Shown here: positions 1 through 11,044 of the stretch, piece after piece
Layout of the letters: the number at the start of each line of letters is the position of its first letter
How positions within the stretch are numbered: the stretch's first letter is position 1
The notes under the pieces: generated by a model
What the model saw: only the letters and a program-made list of their open reading frames with translations
The model's database searches: none
Told to the model about the DNA's origin: nothing
Made by a program: the position numbers and the translations under genes
NCBI GenBank assembly: GCA_037043015.1
Contig: CM073322.1
Span: 12,101,601 to 12,165,600 of the forward strand
Source: Bryum argenteum
Taxonomy: Eukaryota > Streptophyta > Bryopsida > Bryales > Bryaceae
DNA: 64,000 nucleotides
Direction: 5' to 3'

Positions 1-383
1 TCGAACCACGATTCAGCTGATTGAGAGTTAATTGTCCGAGTTTTCGAGTTGAAGACTTTCGTTGAACTGTCTTTTTAGCTTGATGCCAGCTGAGAGTCCT
101 AATTATTGATTTCTTTTCGAGTATTGAGCGGCGAGATTATCGACAGTAGACTCGTAGTGAGCCGCGAATTTTCTGATTGTTTGAGTGAGTGGGAGATTCG
201 TGATCATTCTCGGTGAGCTAAAGCGCAATTGTTGTTCCTGTCTCGAGTACCTAAACTGGCCGAGAGGAGTTGTATGGAAATTACAAACTACTGGGAAACG
301 CATCTTGTTTCTACACAGCAAGATAAATTTCGCTTTTAAATAGAGCTTCTGAGCTCTGAAAAGAGTACCGCTGAGCTGAGAAA
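1..383 (+). other. 5' flank and leader of the glucanase gene
   Basis: No coding signal is visible. An AT-rich TTTAAATAG stretch near 335-343 could serve as a TATA box, but it lies only about 40 bases before the start codon, so this is weak. Confidence 0.3.
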
Positions 384-2103
384 ATGGCCAAGGGAAACTA
401 CGTCAACTCAAAGATGCTGCTGATTTTGCTTCTTGCTCTGTGCCTTACACTTAGTGTTTGGCAATGCGAGGCACAAGCTGGTAAGAACACGTAATGCTCA
501 AATTTCAGCAATTAGTGTAACGCTTCTTCGCCTTTGCTGCGCAAACAGTTGATCGCTTAATTTTCACTTGCTTGTTGCTCTTACAGTTTGATTTCTTTTG
601 AGGACTCGTGAATTGGACTTGCTACAGAGAGTCGAGAGCCGGAAAACAGGGGAGGTTGAATGGTAGAGCGTTGCATGGAATTTGATACTTGCAGAATTTC
701 TTCGGTTCGCTGCGTGAAGTTGTATTGAAATGTGAGATTGAATATTTGCAGCTGGATACGGACAGCAATCGCTCGCGATGGGCATCAATTACGGACAACT
801 TGGCGACAACCTTCCGAGTCCTGCGGACGCAGTGGCAGCAATCAAGGCAATGAAAGCAGGAAGAGTGAAGTTATTCAATCCAAATGCAGCGATCCTGACA
901 GCGCTTGCCAACAGCGGCATGGAAGTAGTGGTGACAGTTCCGAACGAGGAGATTGTCGGAGTAGGCGCAAGCGCGGCTGCCGGCGATGCGTGGATTCAGC
1001 AGAACGTGGCGCCTTATTATCCTGCAACAAACATCGTCGTCATCCTGGTCGGAAACGAAATTTTCACTGGAACTACCTTTCAATCGACATGGACGTCCCT
1101 CGTCCCTGCAGTTCAAAACCTGTATGCTGCGCTACAGAGCCGAGGGTGGTCAGGGCAGATTAAAATCTCCACTGCTGTAGCACTCGACGTTCTGGCAACT
1201 TCATTTCCTCCTTCCACCGGCACATTCCGCAACGACATTGCAATGCCCGTCATGCAGCCGTTGCTGTCGTTTCTTACTACAACAAGCTCATATTTGTTCG
1301 TGAACGTGTACCCGTTTCTGACATACACCACCAACACCGATATCAGCATCGGATACGCCATGTTCGCTGCAAGCGCCACCAACGATGTGATCGACGGCTC
1401 GCTAAGGTACACGAATTTGATGGACGCGCAGCTGGACGCAGTGTACGCGGCTGGAGCGCAGCTCGGATTCGGAGGTCTGAGGCTTTCTGTGGGAGAGACA
1501 GGGTGGCCTTCGGCAGGCGATACCACGCAACCTGGTGCTTCAGTCGACAACGCTGCAGCTTACAATCGGCGATTGGTACGCAAGGTGATGTCTTCAACGC
1601 AGGTCGGCACTCCCATGAGGCCCGGCATTGTCATCCCCACCTACATTTTCGCATTGTTCAATGAGAATCAGAAGCCTGGAGCTGTCACTGAGCGCCACTG
1701 GGGACTTCTGTACCCTAACCTAACCCCAGTTTACTCCATCGACCTCACTGGACAAACGGAGGAGAGCGCTTACACCAACCCTCCACCAATTCTTGCCACT
1801 GCTCCCATGAGCTCCACAGGATCCGGCACCTGGTGTATCAGCAATGCAGCCGTTGATGCTGCTACTCTGGAGAACGGTTTGAACTTCGCTTGTGGCGCTG
1901 ATGCAGCTTTTTGTACTGCCATTCAACCTAACCAGAGCTGCTACCTTCCCAGCACGGTTGCCGCCCATGCTTCCTGGGCTTTCAACAATTACTACCAATC
2001 TTTCAAGGGCGCAGGAGGTAGCTGCAACTTCGATGGCGCTGGCATTGTGACCAACGCCGATCCAAGTAAGCTCAAGAGCCTCGAATTTCAGCTGACTGCT
2101 TGA
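384..2103 (+). CDS. Secreted glucan endo-1,3-beta-glucosidase, GH17 + X8 (CBM43)
   Basis: Two exons, 384-480 and 752-2103, join in phase 1 (GT at 481, AG at 750-751) to give 482 residues. Exon 1 encodes a signal peptide: a hydrophobic run from about residue 11 to 25 ending near CEAQA. The mature protein opens with the GH17 hallmark GINYGQLGDNLPSP. VGNEIF holds the likely acid/base Glu135 and VGETGWPS the likely nucleophile Glu281. After the barrel, an X8/CBM43 domain begins near TWC (residue 393) and has the expected spaced cysteines up to the C-terminus. The family hydrolyses beta-1,3-glucan (callose) in the wall or at plasmodesmata. The protein stops soon after X8, with no hydrophobic GPI tail, so it is probably soluble and apoplastic. 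Family assignment is certain; substrate and site are inferred from the family. Confidence 0.93.
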
Positions 2104-4874
2104 TTCTCATTCATTCACTTTTTTTTTCAAACTTATGTTATCTGACATTTACTTCTTAGTTCGTTGTTGAACCAAACAATGTATTAATCGATACATCAAT
2201 CATCAGAGTGGTTTCCAACTCGGCGAGTGACACTTTTTGTTTCTGGATTCTCTGACATTCTTTTTCGTGGGCACCTGCTCAGGTTTTGGAGCTTGTGTAT
2301 TCCCACACTAGCTCCAGTGTAGATGCATGGAAGAGTAAGAGCTGCTGTACAAGCGCCGACTTTTCAAAGCATAACTTCAAGAAGAAGCATGGAATCTTCT
2401 TTTCGATTGAAACAATATACAGTTTACAACATTGTCCACATTCAAGGAGTTTGATGACCGGCGGCAGGTTGACGGATCATCACTTTATGTAGGTAGGATC
2501 ATCGTAGAAATTTCTGTTCGTCTTTTTCCTTCACAAGTTTGTACCAAGTAAGTCAGTTGTGCGACAGTTGTGATTGTTATGATTTGATTGCCATTTTTTG
2601 AGATTCAGCGACGATGTACGTCCAAGATTCTGTATCATGCACAGCTACCGGCCTCTCGCAAGTGCTGGCAGTGCTGCTTTTACAAAGTATGTATTTGATT
2701 CCATTTATAAATCCCGTGCATTTGATCAGCACTTCTCTCATCTTGCATGTTTGAGCTACCGAAATAGTTGTTGAAGAAGAAAAATAATCATCTAAACCCC
2801 TAATTCTATTACAGATTGATCAAAGCGAAAAGAATCGTACAGCCGTTACTAAGAACTCCCTTCGAGGGTGCGTGTTCTTCTAAGATAGCATTCGAAGAGG
2901 TAACAATTCACTAATACCGTAACATTTCTTGTCATTGATGACTTGCCATGAGTTACATCGTGAATTAGTTGAAGGTCGGCTGGTACCAACTGCATTGGCA
3001 ACAGGATCCCTAAGAACCTTGCCGATAGTGAAAGGCTCAGATCCCCAAGCATGTCTTGAGCGGTCCCCTTTTGCAAGTGGCTGTGAGTGGAGCAATATTT
3101 CTGCATGAGCATCCAGAATCATCAACCGTCCATCCATCTATGCTGGTATATCTCATGCTCAATTTCGTGCCCAGAAACTTCATTCTTTTAGGAAGAACAA
3201 AAAGGAGTTCTTGGGCAACTGTGCGTACAAATCGATCTTGGACGACTAACTCCTTGAGATCACTGATTTGTTTTAGGTCTTTTAGTATTTTGGTTTGAGT
3301 TCCTTATTGTTAATTTGGTAATATTTTATTTTTTGTGAAACTTCAATTGGAAATGAAGGACCTACAAGAACATTGCTGAAAAACCACACAATATCAAAAA
3401 GCAACCTCTATGATCGAGCATAGAGTGCCTAAACCATTCAAATAGATCTGCTAAAAGTAAATCATATACTTGTGCTAGTCATGATATTTTCCTATTAACA
3501 TGCCCTCTATGTGTGGAAAGGAGCCCACGTAGGAACCTTCATTCTCTTATTTAAAAAGAATTTATCACACGTACAAATATTACAATTTTGTTGGATTGCC
3601 CTCATTGTTACTTTCCAATAGTTTTTTCTATGCCTATATATAGGACACATATATTGGAGGCTTGTATTCATGTAACTAAATTCTTTCATAATATCGCAAT
3701 CAATTTCGACGTAACTACCGACCAAAGTTCATCGATGCACAAATTGGTCATTTTAAAGCTTTTCAGGAAGAAATTCAAGCCTTTCAGAAGAAATATAGAT
3801 ATGTACCTTTTTTGATATGATATTAGGTGAGGACATTCAAAAATTTCAAACTCGTTGATGATAACAGCAAAGCCTTTGTTAGAGCACATATGAGAAAGTA
3901 CTTAGTTACACTTTCTAAATATATATAAAGATTTTTTAACTAAATATATCCAAATAAAACAAGGATAATGTATTCGTTAAATTGTGTCCTTCTTCTTCTT
4001 CTTCTTTCTTCTTTCTTCTTTTTTTCTTTTTTTTTTTTTTTTTTTTTAAAAATTTTTTTTTAACCTTTGAGCGAGCCGAATGTTGAAAAACAAGATTTTG
4101 GATAGTTAGCAACAACTTCGAAGAGCCATTAGTTCTTTATTTAAAGTCCATTCTGAATGAGATCACTTGGTTTGGGTCCCAAATCAAGTCTAATTTGTAA
4201 TAGAAAATGGACACAACTTCAATTTTGCCAAGATCAAGTTATTTCATGTGCCATTTTGGTGAACGAGATGTGTTATTTTAGCCATCTCCAAAAACGCACC
4301 ATTTTAGAGGCATATTTACTTATTCATTATGGCACATTTGCCAAAGGTGGCCTATCCTATTAGAAATTTTGCAAACAGTCACGTAAGACAAGTGACAACC
4401 AAAATGGACATCACTTTTTTGCAATTTTCTTTTAATGTTCTCACAAGGCCATTCAAAAGTATTGTTATTTGTGAACAGCCGTTGAGGAACATTTGCCCTC
4501 CAACAAATATTCAAAAAGTCATGAAAATGTGTGATTCTAAGGAATTTAGGTGATATTACAGCAATAAATTGATATTATGAAGGACGTGCGTGATATTAAA
4601 AACACATGCCATTTCAGAAGCACAATTAGACATGCTCAGAAATGGCATATTTTAGAACGTGTGCCAAAATGGCACACAGAATGCCACATCCGGTGCGAAA
4701 TGCAACTTCGGATTGCCTTGCCCTTCAAGGGCGATGCCGGTTTCCACCTCCCCTTCGTGAATGCCGACAGAGCAACCAAGACTCCACCATCGCCATACAA
4801 ATGCTGGATCAAAGGATTCTGACCCCCTCAAGCACTTTCAAAGCAAAGCTTGAGAGGAGGAGGAGGAAGTAGCG
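2104..4874. other. Intergenic stretch between glucanase and DJ-1-like gene
   Basis: AT-rich. The first few hundred bases are probably the 3' UTR of the glucanase. A pyrimidine-rich and then poly-T tract lies at about 3988-4060. Positions about 4080-4225 resemble, in reverse orientation, the dispersed repeat seen at 11830-12080 and 50100-50375. The last 60 bases before the next ATG are a GGA-rich leader. No coding region is supported. Confidence 0.5.
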
Positions 4875-6074
4875 ATGGCTATGGCGGAAGCGAAGAAGAA
4901 GAGAGTGCAAGTGGCGATTGCCGTGTTCGAGAACATGACGATGCTGGACTTAGTGGGGCCGTACGAGATTGTGAGCACGCTGCCGCAGGTGGATGTGGTG
5001 TTCGTGAGCCACAGGAAGGGTTTGTTTTCCGACCTGGGGTCCGCTTTCACCATGCAAGCACAGGCCTCCTTCGACGAGGTGCGCGCACTGCTCATTCCCC
5101 CCTTCTACCGATCGACTGCCCTAGTTAGTAAATTCTCTTGCTTTTCAATGAGAGAGGAAATTTGGTGCAGGTTTCGAGGCCGGACGTTGTGATTGTTCCT
5201 GGAGGTCTCGGCACTCGCGCGCTTGTGCACGACAAACCCATTCTGGATTGGATTCGTAAGGTACGCTCACCTCTCTCTCCACATTCTGACTTGGAATGCA
5301 CTAAGAAGTGCGATCGCAATTGCGTCAATAAATTCGAATCTAGATACTGCAGGACGATTGTGGGATCCTAAGCTGGATGATTGTTGCGAACCTCAATTCG
5401 ATCGAGACAGTGCCATACCAGTTGATAGCTGCTAGAGATGAATAATTTACAGGGCGATCAAGTAATGGCGTCACGCTCAGAATCAAATTGGCTGTTCGTT
5501 AGGATAAACAACATTCTCGAAGATGGTGAAATCTGAAACTAGAATGTGAGAGGAGTGAATGGCAACTCTTGTGTGATTCATAGCAAGAGTGGACAAATGA
5601 ACAGTTGATCAACCTGAAGAGATGAAACATTTTCATGAGGAGATGATGAAGGGGGTAATGGTGCAGGTGCACGAGACGAGCACATTCACAACCTCAGTGT
5701 GCACAGGCGCGCTCCTCTTAGGAGCAGCAGGACTGCTCGAGGGGCTAGACGCCACAACGCACTGGAGCGTGCTGTCCACACTCGCCAGCTACGGCGCCAA
5801 CCCCGTGAGCAAGCGCGTGGTGCAGCAAGGCAAGATCATCACAGCGGCGGGAGTCTCCGCGGGGATCGACATGGCGCTTCAGCTCGTGGCGCTTCTCACT
5901 GACGACGTGACCGCGCAAGTAGCGCAGCTCGTCACGGAGTACGACCCACAGCCTCCGTTTCAGTCTGGGAATCGAGCCAGCGCCCCTGCCGATGTTGTTG
6001 CCACTGCCATGGCGTGGTCCCAGCTCCGCATGGCCCAATTCACTGCAAAGCAACAACAACAAGGACCCCGGTAG
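4875..6074 (+). CDS. DJ-1/PfpI-family protein, isonitrile-hydratase-like
   Basis: Three exons, 4875-5078, 5171-5260 and 5667-6074, all phase 0 with GT-AG introns, give 233 residues. The N-terminus has VAIAVFENMTMLDLVGPYEI, the typical opening of the class-I-amidotransferase-like PfpI fold, with its acidic pair. VVIVPGGLGTRAL follows. The nucleophile elbow is TSVCTGALLLGAAGLL, with Cys110 as the expected nucleophile. ATTHW and AAGVSAGIDMAL come after it. This combination matches bacterial-type cyclohexyl-isocyanide hydratase (InhA) and related PfpI proteins rather than the duplicated DJ-1 proteins of most plants. In that subfamily the reaction is isonitrile to N-formamide. The substrate in a plant is unknown. 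The C-terminal AQFTAKQQQQ tail looks recently acquired, and the tail region is duplicated just downstream. Confidence 0.85.
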
Positions 6075-6113
6075 ACATGCATGCCTTGAATGTAAATGGC
6101 TCGTCGCGGAGGA

Positions 6114-6241
6114 CGACCCACAACCTCGTTTTTCAGTCTGGGATCCGAAACTGTGCCCCTGCCGATGTTGCTTCCACTGCCATGGCGTGGTCGAAGCTTT
6201 GGTGCTAAACAGCAACAGCAATAAGGCAGTAGCCACATGCC
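6114..6241 (+). repeat. Decayed duplicate of the DJ-1-like gene's 3' end
   Basis: This stretch repeats about 5942-6070 of the last exon (GACCCACA..CCTC, CCCCTGCCGATGTTG, CACTGCCATGGCGTGG, then a CAACAG-rich end) with many differences. A third, shorter echo of the CAAAGCAACAA...AAGGACCC...ACATGCCTTG part is at about 6748-6797. Neither copy has an open domain of its own. Confidence 0.75.
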
Positions 6242-6611
6242 TCAACCCCTGATCGCCCAAGGAAGCCCCAGGGACTCTTTTCCAACAAAATCTGCTTTGT
6301 AGCTCTCCCTGTACTCAGTTTTTCACTTATATTTCGATGTCAAACTGGTCACCTTCTTATGATGCGTTCTAAAAGTGAAATTTTACAATTCAAATCACAA
6401 TTTGTATGAGTGATTTTGTGCTTTGAAAGGATTGTGGTAGGTAGGTTGGGGTTGTACATAACCTTGTCGAAGGTTGCAAGCTTATCATTGATTGGTTCAT
6501 TCATGATGCCCAAGTTCAAAAAGTGCACTATTCATGATGCCCAAGTCGAGAAGATGTTGTGATCCAATTTCAGGTTGCCCGTTTCAGACCCCATGGGCGT
6601 TCAAGGGTTGA
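6242..6611 (+). mobile_element. MITE family A, copy 1 (TTAA-flanked, ~360 bp)
   Basis: The element is 6246-6607. Its interior closely matches 55701-56060 in the same orientation and 40533-40893 in reverse (CTTATATTTCGATGTCAAAC, GGTAGGTTGGGGTTGTACAT and so on). Its termini are degraded: CCCCTGATCGCCC on the left, GGGCGTTCAAGGG on the right. The flanks are TCAA and TTGA, consistent with a mutated TTAA duplication. It is noncoding. Confidence 0.8.
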
Positions 6612-8083
6612 AGGCATTGAATTGAGAATGATTTCTTGTTGTAGTTTCAGAATATGATTGCATTATGCTTGGATCGATTCCATGACAAGCAACAAACTAG
6701 CATTATTTCTTGGAGTTCATTTCACTAGGAAACATTAATACATACAGTTTAGTGCAAAGCAACAATAACTGCAAGGACCCAGGAGAGACATGCCTTGTAT
6801 CGTGAGTTGTGGTTAGCGAGCTTCTTGCTAGCGTTTGGAATGTGATTTGAAGTATGGATGACTTGATTCAGTGATAAACAAAAGCAAAGAAGAACCATTA
6901 GTAGAGTTGTGGTATTTCCTAGAAGGAATATTTAGTAACAAATTAAGTATCAAGTTTAGTGAGTGTCTACTAACCACAATTGCACCATGTTGTTTGGTTG
7001 TGACAAAAAAATTGGAGAATTCTTCAATAAAGCATTAAAAGGATGTAACAATAAAGGATCCATTTTGTATCAATTAAAATCCTTCTGAATATCTCTATAA
7101 TATCCGCATTAGCTCTTGTGACTTCTTAGCAACCTACCTCAATTCGCCTATATTAAGTGTTGCTATTACATCACCCTCAATAAGTTGCTCATAGGGGGAG
7201 AAGGCAAGCAAAATAAGGAAACATATAGAGACAAAAGCAAGTACTTGTATTGCAATTTGAATCACTCAACTTGCACTTATGATACAATTTCAACTTAAAG
7301 CCTAGCAACAATCCTATTTATCTTACTACGCGTGCTTTTGACAATCATACTGGAAGAAATTTACCATCTACGGAGCTCAAAACGTGCGAAGCAAATGCAA
7401 AATAATCCACAATTACATACCAAATTAGTACCTTGTCACAAACCCTTGAATCAATACCTCCACTCCAATCAACTCAAAAGCACTTGGAAGCTAGTTTGGG
7501 AATGCAATGGTGTAATAATGTGTCTCCTTGATAGCCTTGGCCTCGACTTATACATAATCTGGCACCATCTTTATCCATGATTTTCCATTTGCAGTGCTCC
7601 CTACATTCATAAAAAGTACATTGGGTGCCTCTTGGTAACCACTTTGTCATTTATATTTTGCCCTACTTAATATTACAAAGAGTTTTATTTTTTTGATGCA
7701 AGTAAATAATAGAGGAAATAGTTTATACGGACCACAATTTTACCGATCCCATACGCACATACATGCCCATTGCGAAACAATAACATTATCGAAGTGTCAA
7801 TATTTCAATAAACAATGAAATTCCTTCAAAATATGTTATTGCGAGAAGATAAAACAAACGTCTTAGATAGATTTCCATGCAAGCAACGGAAGAAATTAAA
7901 TTCTCAGGTGTCCTTTCGGCATGTAAGCAAATCCTTTGCTACAACTACGAATGATATGAACTGCGCTTTCGCAAACTCATGTCAACAAATGCATCAAAGT
8001 CAGACCTGCAGATTGTTACAAAGAATGCTCATGATCACCAACATCTATACTAAAAATCAGATCAAAACTCCCTGTAATTACTT
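6612..8083. other. Intergenic, no gene seen
   Basis: AT-rich sequence with the third echo of the DJ-1-like 3' end at about 6748-6797. Short open frames such as 7332-7580 show no recognisable motif. Confidence 0.4.
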
Positions 8084-8310
8084 CACTACGCTAAATTTGA
8101 TCATTAGTGTTAGATACACTAATTTACATAAATATGTTGTAAGTTTTTACTGTTGTTCAATAATTTTACCCACTGTATTGGCCAAGATGGGAGTCCTTAT
8201 ATAGTATCAGAATCAATGCTCTTGGTAAATTTTTTTAAACAAAAGTAAAAACTTATAGCATTTTCAAATCTTATAATAATCTAACACTAATTATCAAATT
8301 TAGTGTACTG
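8084..8310. mobile_element. Small terminal-inverted-repeat element, copy 1
   Basis: The left end is CACTACGCTAAATTTGATCA (TTAGTG follows). The right end is the reverse complement of CAGTACACTAAATTTGATAA, giving a TIR of about 30 bp. The interior (CCAAGATGGGAGTCC..., CTCTTGGTAAA) reappears in reverse at 29405-29617. It is noncoding. The outer CACTA is compatible with a CACTA-type MITE, but no clear target-site duplication is visible. Confidence 0.65.
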
Positions 8311-8923
8311 ATGACTGGAACAGAACAGACCATCTCCTTACATAGAGGAAGTAATAAAACAAGTTGCTGTGCAGGATAACAAAAAGTTCAGGAATGCTTA
8401 GATATCGAAAAGTCATGAGTTCAACTCTCATAACAAACTCGAGAGAAAGTGCATGTGGTCGGTGTCACACAATTCCAGAATTCGGTCTTAGGGTTCTAAT
8501 CAAAACATCGAATTGGAGGAGAAGAAGAAGCCTTTCGATCGTTTCATTACCAACCCGTAAAAGAAGAAAATCAATCTAGACGTTTGCAAATGAGCACTGC
8601 TCTCGAATAACAATACTCTGACGCCATAAAGTAGCAACAACATGAGTAAGGAAAAGCCTTACGAAACCCTAACAGGTGAAAAAAAGTGCATGAGGACACT
8701 CTGGTATTCTTGTTTCATAATTTGGTCTTAGGGTTTTCAATAGATATTTCGAAACGATGAGCATGACCCCTTACACGCGATTCAGTACGAAACCCTAAGA
8801 GTTGAAAATCCATCCAGATGTTTGCAATTGCAGAAAATGAAGAGAACATTCATAGCCACAACACAATAATTGCTCCTGAAAAAAATAGATCTCGAGTTAA
8901 GAAAGAGACACAAAGCTCCAAAC
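8311..8923. other. Intergenic with a degenerate internal duplication
   Basis: Two related blocks, about 8455-8600 and 8690-8830, share 'TTCGGTCTTAGGGTT...TCGA' and 'AATC.ATC.AGA.GTTTGCAA'. Several CTTAGGGTT / AACCCTAA motifs occur. These could be remnants of eL30 gene flanks; this is an inference. Confidence 0.35.
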
Positions 8924-9276
8924 CTAGGGTTTCCAATTACAATTCCTCTTCTGCTCACTGGGCATGGAGCGGATGATATCGGAGTCACCAGGGTCGGTAA
9001 TGCTCAAAGTGCAAACACGGAAGTACTTGCCGCAAGCGGTGCCAAGATCAACGTTGTTGCCACTGTAGTGGTGCACGCCGGCATGGCGTAGTACTCGATC
9101 TCGGACTTCCGGAGGGGCGGGCAGTTGTTGGCGATAATGACGAGCTTGCCCTTGCCGCCTCGCAGCGACTTGAGCGTGGTGGTGTAGCCCAGCGTGTACT
9201 TGCCGGACTTCATCACGAGCGCCAGCCGGTTGTTAATCGACTCCTGCGCCTTCTTCGTCTTCTTGGCGGCCACCAT
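8924..9276 (-). pseudogene. RPL30: 60S ribosomal protein eL30 pseudogene (tandem copy)
   Basis: The minus strand starts [20 protein letters not shown] and runs in the eL30 frame to EIEYYAM. A 10-base deletion at about 9080, relative to the intact copy (which has LSKTGVHHY there), then shifts the frame. The remaining eL30 residues ([20 protein letters not shown], then [13 protein letters not shown]) continue in another frame to a TAG at 8924. The shifted frame ends near 9004 after about 90 residues with an unrelated C-terminus. There are no introns. Loss of the C-terminal half of a compact ribosomal protein should abolish function. It lies 0.8 kb from the intact copy in the same orientation, so it is a tandem duplicate. 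A base-call error at the deletion cannot be excluded, but 10 bases is long for that. Confidence 0.85.
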
Positions 9277-9341
9277 CTTGATCTTGACGGATTCTGCAAG
9301 ATGACGACGGAGCTCCGGAGGTGCGAGGGCGAGACTTTGGA

Positions 9342-9367
9342 GAAACCCTAAAACCCCTAAACCCTAA
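9342..9367. promoter_or_regulatory. Telo-box cluster upstream of the eL30 pseudogene
   Basis: AAACCCTAAAACCCCTAAACCCTAA lies about 65-90 bases upstream of the minus-strand start. AAACCCTAA telo-boxes are established elements of plant ribosomal-protein promoters. Confidence 0.7.
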
Positions 9368-10119
9368 TTCTCTTCCTTCCCAAGCTAAGAGAATGCTCAC
9401 ACTTTACTTTTTTCAATCCAAATGTTTCAAGAAGCTTTTTAATTTTACCGATCCCAAATGCAAGATCAACAGCAGACAAGGTGACAGGTTATGTGAGAGG
9501 AGTAGGAGATAGCGAGAATAAGATCATGTTTTAGGTCGTCCGGTCACAAAACATGAACCTGTTCGAACAGAATTGTACCATATTAACATAATAAAGAGAA
9601 GAATCTTGACAAACATCAGAAACTGAAATGCTTCAGGCACTCATGTAAATTTCCCTGGTGAACTAATTCACACCTTCAGCCATTCGATAATCCACATGAC
9701 ATCGTCTTCTTCCTACATTCATACTTCGATCAATCAACAAAGAATATGGCTGAGAATTGATGTGCTTCTCTATCCAAGGATCATGATTATGTAATGTGAA
9801 GGTGGCCATATGCAGGGAGATTGAAATTGAATGAGTAGCTCTAGTATTGAGAGTAACACTCATCGCAATGGTCGATGGATAGTAGCCACAATCAAGCAAA
9901 ACATCGATCGGAGAAAGAGAGAGAATTTTTCGAAAAGCGGTCATACTCATAATTTTGAATGCAGTGAACAATGCGAGAAAAGTTCACAATCCAAAAGCCT
10001 ACCTGGAGCGGTGGCAACAGAGACCCCGCGCCCAATCTCCGCTCCCGCTAATAATCTGTCGTCCAGCCATATCCTCCACGACCCTAGCTAGCCAAGGCTC
10101 TGCTCTGCGCTGCTCTGCT
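9368..10119. other. Spacer between the two eL30 copies
   Basis: It should contain the promoter of the pseudogene copy and the 3' region of the intact copy. No other feature was recognised. Confidence 0.4.
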
Positions 10120-10455
10120 CTATTCCTGAGGCATAGTGCGGATGATGTCGGAGTCACCGGGGTCGGTGATGCTCAACGTGCAGACTCGGAAGTACTTTCC
10201 GCAGGCGGTGCCCAAGTCCACGTTGTTGCCGCTGTAGTGATGCACGCCAGTCTTGGAGAGCATGGCGTAGTACTCGATCTCGGACTTCCGGAGGGGAGGG
10301 CAGTTGTTAGCGATGATAACGAGCTTTCCCTTGCCGCTTCGAAGAGACTTGAGCGTGGTGGTGTAGCCCAGCGTGAACTTGCCGGATTTCATGACCAACG
10401 CCAACCTGTTGTTGATCGACTCCTGCGACTTCTTCGTCTTCTTCGCGGTCACCAT
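10120..10455 (-). CDS. RPL30: 60S ribosomal protein eL30
   Basis: A single uninterrupted frame of 111 residues starts [20 protein letters not shown] and includes [57 protein letters not shown] and ends [14 protein letters not shown]. This is full family length and collinear with plant eL30, a component of the large ribosomal subunit. The frame is open 10 codons further upstream, but the family start is the Met followed by VTAKK. The coding region has no intron, which fits a retrocopy or complete intron loss. A telo-box upstream supports real transcription. The neighbouring 8924-9276 copy is its broken tandem twin. Confidence 0.93.
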   Translation of the reverse strand: MVTAKKTKKSQESINNRLALVMKSGKFTLGYTTTLKSLRSGKGKLVIIANNCPPLRKSEIEYYAMLSKTGVHHYSGNNVDLGTACGKYFRVCTLSITDPGDSDIIRTMPQE

Positions 10456-10582
10456 GGCGCCTGAGCTTTGCTTGCAATGGCCCACCGCGGGCTAACAAAC
10501 AGTGACAAAAACGCAGAGCTTCGCTCCGGTGCAGGTACTGCGCGAAAAGAGACCTCCACAAGTGCCTTCCCTGCCTTTTTGC

Positions 10583-10606
10583 CAAACCCTAACCCCCTGC
10601 CCTAAT
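10583..10606. promoter_or_regulatory. Telo-box-like motif upstream of RPL30
   Basis: AAACCCTAACCCCCTGCCCTAA lies 130-150 bases upstream of the RPL30 start on the template side. The same motif class sits upstream of the sister copy. Confidence 0.6.
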
Positions 10607-10684
10607 CTCCAATTCCTAAAATCTCCCAAAAGTAGAGTTAACTAAAGTAAAAGCGGTGTTTGAGGGTGGATAGCCATGGAAGTA

Positions 10685-11044
10685 GAGGCACCATAAGTCT
10701 TGGCTTGGTGGTTGGGGCTCATGGCCTCCAATTAGGAGGTCATGGGTTCTATCCCCATGCCAGCGTGGTGCTCACCACCATAGTCCACTCAACTATGGTG
10801 GGGGGTCCTTGGACCTTGTTGTATAGGTACCTCAAAGTCCTTTTTGGATACTATGTCAAGTATCTTCAAGGCACTGGTAACTAGCTAGAAACTAGTATAG
10901 TTATAGAGTCCACCCTCGAAAGGGGGAAGTAGTATTCCTCCAAGTTCCCCTTGTCTGATGGGCATCGGGTTATTAGCATCACGAAGGGACACTTCATTCG
11001 CGCCGGCCCCTTAGAAAGAGAGTAGAGTTTCTATCTATCTATTT
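10685..11044 (+). mobile_element. tRNA-derived SINE, copy with tail type 1
   Basis: The head has a Pol III box A-like TGGCTTGGTGG (10701-10711) and a box B-like GGTTCTATCCC (10745-10755), 34 bases apart. The body (CACCACCATAGTCCACTCAA, GTCAAGTATCTTCAAGGCAC, CTAGCTAGAAACTAG) recurs at 51690-51997 and 29290-29815. The 3' part (CCACCCTCGAAAGGGGGAAG ... TTAGAAAG..AGTAGAGTTTC) ends in a TCTATCTATCTA repeat. It matches the truncated copies at 12543-12757 and 16481-16686. It sits just upstream of the RPL30 promoter. Confidence 0.8.

Noticed and set aside
871-1998. Antisense and alternate-frame open stretches inside the glucanase gene
   Set aside because: They overlap a clear GH17-X8 coding frame and show no independent motif.
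10695-10760. Considered as a functional tRNA gene
   Set aside because: Box A and box B are present, but no cloverleaf with a proper acceptor stem or anticodon arm is apparent. The block recurs as the head of a SINE.
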